Positions 60,994 to 64,000 of a stretch of DNA of 64,000 bases are shown here, in pieces; the stretch's first letter is position 1; each line of letters starts with the position of its first letter. Origin of the DNA: Prescottella soli (GTDB lineage Bacteria > Actinomycetota > Actinomycetes > Mycobacteriales > Mycobacteriaceae); NCBI RefSeq assembly GCF_040024445.1, contig NZ_CP157276.1, positions 1,178,001 to 1,242,000 on the forward strand. The letters run 5' to 3'. The translations under genes were made by a program, and so were the position numbers. The notes under the pieces are model-generated. The model did not search any database and was not told the origin of the DNA. It saw only the letters and a program-made list of their open reading frames with translations.

Positions 60994-61734
60994 ATGGCCG
61001 AGAAGCAGGGACGGATCGAATCGACGATCGTCTCGGTGCTCGACAACGCGAGCCGGCTACAGGCACCTGCCGTCGCGAAGTACGTCGAGCGGGTACGCCG
61101 GGCCCACCCCGACGACACACCCGCCCAGAGCGTCGCGCGAATGGAGAAGATGTTCCTGACCGCGGTGACGAGCAGCGGCGGCGCGGTCGGCGCCACCGCC
61201 GCGGTGCCGGCGGTCGGGACGGTAGCGTCGATCGCCGCGGTCGGCGCGGAGACCGCGTTCTTCCTCGAGGCGTCAGCCCTGTTGACGCTCGCGATCGCCT
61301 CCGTCCACGGCATCTCCCCACACGATCATCAGCAACGCCGCGCCCTCGTCCTGGCCGTCGCACTGGGCGAATCGGGCATGGAGATCGTCGAGCGGGCCAC
61401 CGGGCTGACCGCGACCAACTGGGCGCGGCTCGTCACCGGCCGGATCCCGCCCGGGACCATGCGGGCGATGAACAGCTCGCTCGTACGCAAGTTCGTTACG
61501 AAATACGCCGCGAAGCGCAGTGCCCTCATCCTGGGCAAACTCCTCCCGGCCGGGGTCGGTGCGGTGATCGGCGGCGCCGGAAACCGCGCGATCGGCCGCG
61601 GGGTCATCGACAATGCACGTGCGGCGTTCGGCCCGGCCCCGGCGGTCTGGCCGGATCGGCCCGCCACAACCGACAACAGGGCTCGACTGCACGTCGTCCC
61701 GCCGCCGAGCGAACCGCGCAGCGCCCGGTCCTGA
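60994..61734 (+). CDS. EcsC-like protein of unknown function
   Basis: A 246-residue protein. The central part VGATAAVPAVGTVASIAAVGAETAFFLEASALLTLAIASVHGI is a hydrophobic, Ala-rich region like that of EcsC-family proteins, with two possible membrane helices; the C-terminal third contains a second glycine-rich stretch (LLPAGVGAVIGGAGNRAIGRGVI). No catalytic motif is visible. I took the ATG at 60994, preceded by GAGG at seven bases; the ATG at 60982 is almost as good. A hydrolase gene follows 28 bp later. Confidence 0.75.
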   Translation: MAEKQGRIESTIVSVLDNASRLQAPAVAKYVERVRRAHPDDTPAQSVARMEKMFLTAVTSSGGAVGATAAVPAVGTVASIAAVGAETAFFLEASALLTLAIASVHGISPHDHQQRRALVLAVALGESGMEIVERATGLTATNWARLVTGRIPPGTMRAMNSSLVRKFVTKYAAKRSALILGKLLPAGVGAVIGGAGNRAIGRGVIDNARAAFGPAPAVWPDRPATTDNRARLHVVPPPSEPRSARS

Positions 61735-61762
61735 CCGGTCGACCCGACGAGAGGACGTCGCC

Positions 61763-62581
61763 GTGCGCACCGAACGTTTCGAGGGACTCCACGTCCGGTC
61801 CGCCGGATCCGGTGATCGCACGGTCGTTCTGCTGCACGGCTATTCGGACCACGGCGGCACCTGGCAGAAGGTGACGCCCACGCTCGCTCGACACTTCCGG
61901 GTGCTCGTCGTGGACCTGCCCGGATTCGGACGCAGCGCGGGCACCTGGCGCGAACCGCTCATCGACGGGTACGTGGAGACGCTCAGCGCCCTCACCGACG
62001 ACGAGGCCGGGCAGGTCAGCGTGATCGGCAATTCGCTCGGCGCAGTGACCGCACTCGCGTGGGCGTCCGCCCGCCCCGACCGCGTCGCGGACGTCGTCCT
62101 GTCCGACATGCCCGGGGTTTCCCCGATCCCCCGGTCCTGGACCCGCGGCACGCAACTGCGCATGGACCGAGTGGCGCGCGTGCTGGCCGGGCCGGTCCTC
62201 GACCGGTACGTCCAGCAGCTGATCGGCGCGGCCTACGCGGGCGCAGCGCTGCGCCATCCCCGCCGCGCGGACGCGCGCGTGCGCGCCGACTACGCGCAGC
62301 ACTACGCCACCAAGCGGCAGGTGGCCGACCTGCTGGCGCTCGGCCGCGTCGTCATCCGGGAGATCGCGGATCTGCCGATCCCGGCGATGATCGACGGCCT
62401 GGAGATGCCGGCGCTGTTGCTGTGGGGAGCCGACGACCTGCTGACTCCCGCCCGAGCGGCCCGCCGGATCACGCCTCACGCGGGCCGTCAGGTCGCGATC
62501 ATCCCCAGTTGCGGACATTGCCCGCAACTGGACTGTCCCAGCGAGTTCCTCGCCGAGGTGCTTCCGTTCCTGCACCGCTGA
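61763..62581 (+). CDS. Alpha/beta hydrolase
   Basis: A 272-residue serine hydrolase. LLHGYSDHGGTW gives the oxyanion region, IGNSLGAVTA the nucleophile Ser (Asn rather than His in the elbow), DDLLTP the acid and CGHCPQLDCP the His. GTG start with GAGAGGA seven bases upstream. It follows the EcsC-like gene closely and is probably cotranscribed. Substrate unknown; resemblance is to general esterases and ring-cleavage hydrolases. Confidence 0.88.
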   Translation: MRTERFEGLHVRSAGSGDRTVVLLHGYSDHGGTWQKVTPTLARHFRVLVVDLPGFGRSAGTWREPLIDGYVETLSALTDDEAGQVSVIGNSLGAVTALAWASARPDRVADVVLSDMPGVSPIPRSWTRGTQLRMDRVARVLAGPVLDRYVQQLIGAAYAGAALRHPRRADARVRADYAQHYATKRQVADLLALGRVVIREIADLPIPAMIDGLEMPALLLWGADDLLTPARAARRITPHAGRQVAIIPSCGHCPQLDCPSEFLAEVLPFLHR

Positions 62582-62612
62582 AGGCGTCCTCCCGGTCGGT
62601 ACAGTCGAAGCC

Positions 62613-63011
62613 ATGGCCGGGCAGCTTCGAGCGTCGATCACGCGCTCGGCGGCGCTGTGCGCCCTCGTGTTCGGCGTCCTCGCGATGCACCACGTGACCG
62701 CCGCACCCCTCGGCCCGGTCGTGACGGTCGGCCACCACGGAACGCAGCACGCGACAGGCGGTTCCGAATCACCAACGGACCCGACGCCGGCACCCGGTCA
62801 CCCCGGCGACCATCCCGCCTTCCACATGTGTCTGGCGGTGCTGCTGGCCGCGACCCTCGCCTTGGCCGTGTGGCTACTGCTGAGGACCGCCCGGGTGCAG
62901 CGCGTGCGAATCCATCGCGCGTCGGGTCCCGCCCGACGCGCCGGGCGGGCACCCCCGTTCACCCCGACGACCTCCGAATTCCTGTCGTCACTGTGCATCC
63001 TGCGGGTGTGA
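62613..63011 (+). CDS. DUF6153-like small exported or membrane protein
   Basis: 132 residues. A signal-like hydrophobic N-terminus (12-31, ending MHHVTAAPLG) and a second helix (about 71-90, FHMCLAVLLAATLALAVWLLL) flank a His-rich loop (HHGTQH, GHPGDHPAFH). This fits the DUF6153 family, which often sits beside DUF305 proteins as here, and suggests metal (copper?) handling. TACAGT at 62600-62605, seven bases before the ATG, gives a leaderless promoter. The DUF305 gene follows 62 bp later. Confidence 0.75.
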   Translation: MAGQLRASITRSAALCALVFGVLAMHHVTAAPLGPVVTVGHHGTQHATGGSESPTDPTPAPGHPGDHPAFHMCLAVLLAATLALAVWLLLRTARVQRVRIHRASGPARRAGRAPPFTPTTSEFLSSLCILRV

Positions 63012-63073
63012 CAGGGCCACTGCGGCGCGGCGTCGACGCCGTCCCGGCCGCAGTCCGGTTCCCTGGATCACTC

Positions 63074-63733
63074 ATGAAGAAAGCACAGGTCATGAACACC
63101 AAGCGAATGATCGTCGGCATCGGCGCCGCCGCCGCGGCCGTCACCCTCGTCGTCGGCTGCGCGACCGACGAGTCCAGCGACAACACGTCGAACGGCTCCG
63201 CCGCCTCGACGTCGGCGAGTGCGTCCGGCACCGCCGAACAGGGCGGCGCCCACAACGAGGCCGACGTGGCGTACGTCCGGATGATGATCCCGCACCACGA
63301 GCAGGCGGTCGAGATGGCCGAGCTCGTCCCGAGTCGCAGCAGTAACCCCGACGTCGTCGCGCTCGCCGCGCAGATCGAGCAGGCCCAGGCACCCGAGATC
63401 GAACAGATGGAGGGGTGGTTGAAGGCGTGGGGCGAGCCGAGCATGGTCCCGATGCCGGGACACGGTGAGACCAGCGCCGGCGGCATGGACCACGGCGGGA
63501 TGGGCCACGGCATGATGACCGCCGAACAGATGCAGGCCCTCGAAAATGCGAAGGGCCCCGAGTTCGATCGCATGTGGCTCGAGATGATGATCGAGCACCA
63601 TCAGGGCGCCGTCGCCAGTTCGGAGCAGATCCTGACCACCGGTCAGAGCGAACAGGTGCGGCAGTTGGCGCAGCAGATCGTGTCGAGCCAGCAGGCCGAG
63701 ATCGCCCAGATGGAGGCCCTGCTCGGTCGGTAG
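63074..63733 (+). CDS. DUF305 lipoprotein, copper-associated
   Basis: A 219-residue lipoprotein. Lipobox VVGC places Cys29 at the cut site; a Ser/Ala linker leads to the DUF305 (ferritin-like helical) domain with the repeated signature MMIPHHEQAVEMAE and MMIEHHQGAV. A Met/His-rich segment between them (GGMDHGGMGHGMM) looks like a copper-binding stretch. Such proteins are tied to copper tolerance, although the mechanism is unsettled. The ATG at 63092 is an alternative start that would still keep the signal peptide. A 16-bp hairpin follows. Confidence 0.87.
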   Translation: MKKAQVMNTKRMIVGIGAAAAAVTLVVGCATDESSDNTSNGSAASTSASASGTAEQGGAHNEADVAYVRMMIPHHEQAVEMAELVPSRSSNPDVVALAAQIEQAQAPEIEQMEGWLKAWGEPSMVPMPGHGETSAGGMDHGGMGHGMMTAEQMQALENAKGPEFDRMWLEMMIEHHQGAVASSEQILTTGQSEQVRQLAQQIVSSQQAEIAQMEALLGR

Positions 63734-63739
63734 CCCGAC

Positions 63740-63792
63740 CGGGTTGCGCACCCGGTGGCGCCGCCGCGGCGCTTCGCCGGGTGCGCAACCCG
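63740..63792 (+). terminator. 16-bp hairpin with 21-nt structured loop
   Basis: Arms 63740-63755 and 63777-63792 are perfect complements, beginning seven bases after the DUF305 stop. The loop can form a smaller internal GC stem. No T-tract. Confidence 0.8.
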
Positions 63793-63844
63793 ACCGACCG
63801 GTTCCCCGGGTACCCTCACTCGACTGACAATCCAGGGGGGATCA

Positions 63845-64000
63845 GTGAATTCAGCCATGCCACCCGCGCCGCCCGCGGGTGTACCGACGGGACCACCCGC
63901 CGCCATCCAGGCGCACGGATTGTCGAAACAGTTCAAATCGGTTCAGGCCGTGTCGAATCTGAGCTTCACCGTTCCGCAGGGCTCGATCACCGGGTTCCTC
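63845..64000 (+). CDS. ABC transporter ATP-binding protein, 5' part only
   Basis: The first 52 codons of a gene cut by the window edge. GTG start with GGGGGG five bases upstream. After a Pro/Gly-rich leader the text HGLSKQFKSVQAVSNLSFTVPQGSITGFL is the beginning of an ABC-2-type ATPase; the Walker A motif would come next. Probably a drug or lipid exporter of the DrrA/NodI class, but the substrate cannot be inferred. Confidence 0.85.
   Translation, partial: MNSAMPPAPPAGVPTGPPAAIQAHGLSKQFKSVQAVSNLSFTVPQGSITGFL

Noticed and set aside
1-64000. tRNA, rRNA, CRISPR arrays, insertion sequences, phage genes
   Set aside because: No cloverleaf-like or rRNA-like stretch, no regularly spaced repeats, and no transposase or integrase motifs were seen in the protein text.

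Overview
This is high-GC actinobacterial chromosome from a mycolata-type organism, most likely Rhodococcus or a close relative (inference). Supporting signs are dense fatty-acid and CoA-ester genes (FadD, FadE pairs, enoyl-CoA hydratases, a thiolase), a mycothiol-type maleylpyruvate isomerase fold, a TrpB2-type PLP enzyme, a CmtR-type metal sensor, many ATGA gene overlaps, and at least ten genes whose start codon lies only 6-8 nt after a TANNNT -10 box (leaderless transcripts). I saw no rRNA, tRNA, CRISPR array, insertion sequence or phage gene. The window opens just upstream of a gene and closes inside one.

Layout. 1-3.0 kb: four-gene operon (SDR, membrane protein, SGNH hydrolase, NAD(P)-binding protein) behind a 24-bp inverted repeat that ends one base before the first start codon; a 20-bp perfect hairpin closes it. 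3.0-10.1 kb: an uptake and catabolism island. An AraC-type regulator sits between two outward-reading operons. The left one has a beta-keto acid cleavage enzyme, a substrate-binding lipoprotein, a permease and an ATPase. The right one has a carboxymuconolactone-decarboxylase-like protein and a second, very similar substrate-binding lipoprotein. Both promoters carry the same direct-repeat operator in mirror orientation. 10.1-13.5 kb: shikimate-dehydrogenase-like protein, small membrane protein, thioesterase, MarR regulator, and an apparent in-frame chimera of a SARP/BTAD regulator with a DJ-1/PfpI protein. 13.5-15.8 kb: a pair of acyl-CoA dehydrogenase subunits. 15.9-24.6 kb: HNH-like protein, an FtsX/LolD ABC pair, arylsulfatase, SDR, endonuclease IV, AMIN-type lipoprotein.

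24.7-35.8 kb: ABC exporter, NlpC/P60 hydrolase with a Crp-like site, DEAD-box helicase, TrpB2, phosphoribosyltransferase, an unknown protein, FadD15-like ligase, maleylpyruvate-isomerase-fold protein and an esterase. 35.9-39.4 kb: a 1156-residue TM0106-type nuclease-helicase. 39.4-44.1 kb: PLP aldolase/deaminase, TetR regulator, lactone oxidase, and a Tat lipoprotein of the amidase family that seems to have lost its catalytic Lys and cis-Ser; two matching operators flank the TetR gene. 44.2-50.1 kb: thiolase, ArsR-rhodanese fusion with an MFS transporter, and a CmtR-CadA metal-efflux pair. 50.1-56.4 kb: adenine deaminase-type protein, enoyl-CoA hydratases, a ligase, an acyl-CoA dehydrogenase and a hydrolase. 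56.5-64 kb: large LuxR-type ATPase regulator, GNAT protein, Xi-class glutathionyl reductase-like protein, EcsC-like protein, hydrolase, a DUF6153/DUF305 pair, and the start of an ABC ATPase.

Most noteworthy are the mirror-image island at 3-10 kb, the SARP-DJ-1 chimera at 12.5-13.5 kb, the pseudo-amidase at 42.8-44.1 kb and the two TetR operators around 40.7 and 41.4 kb.
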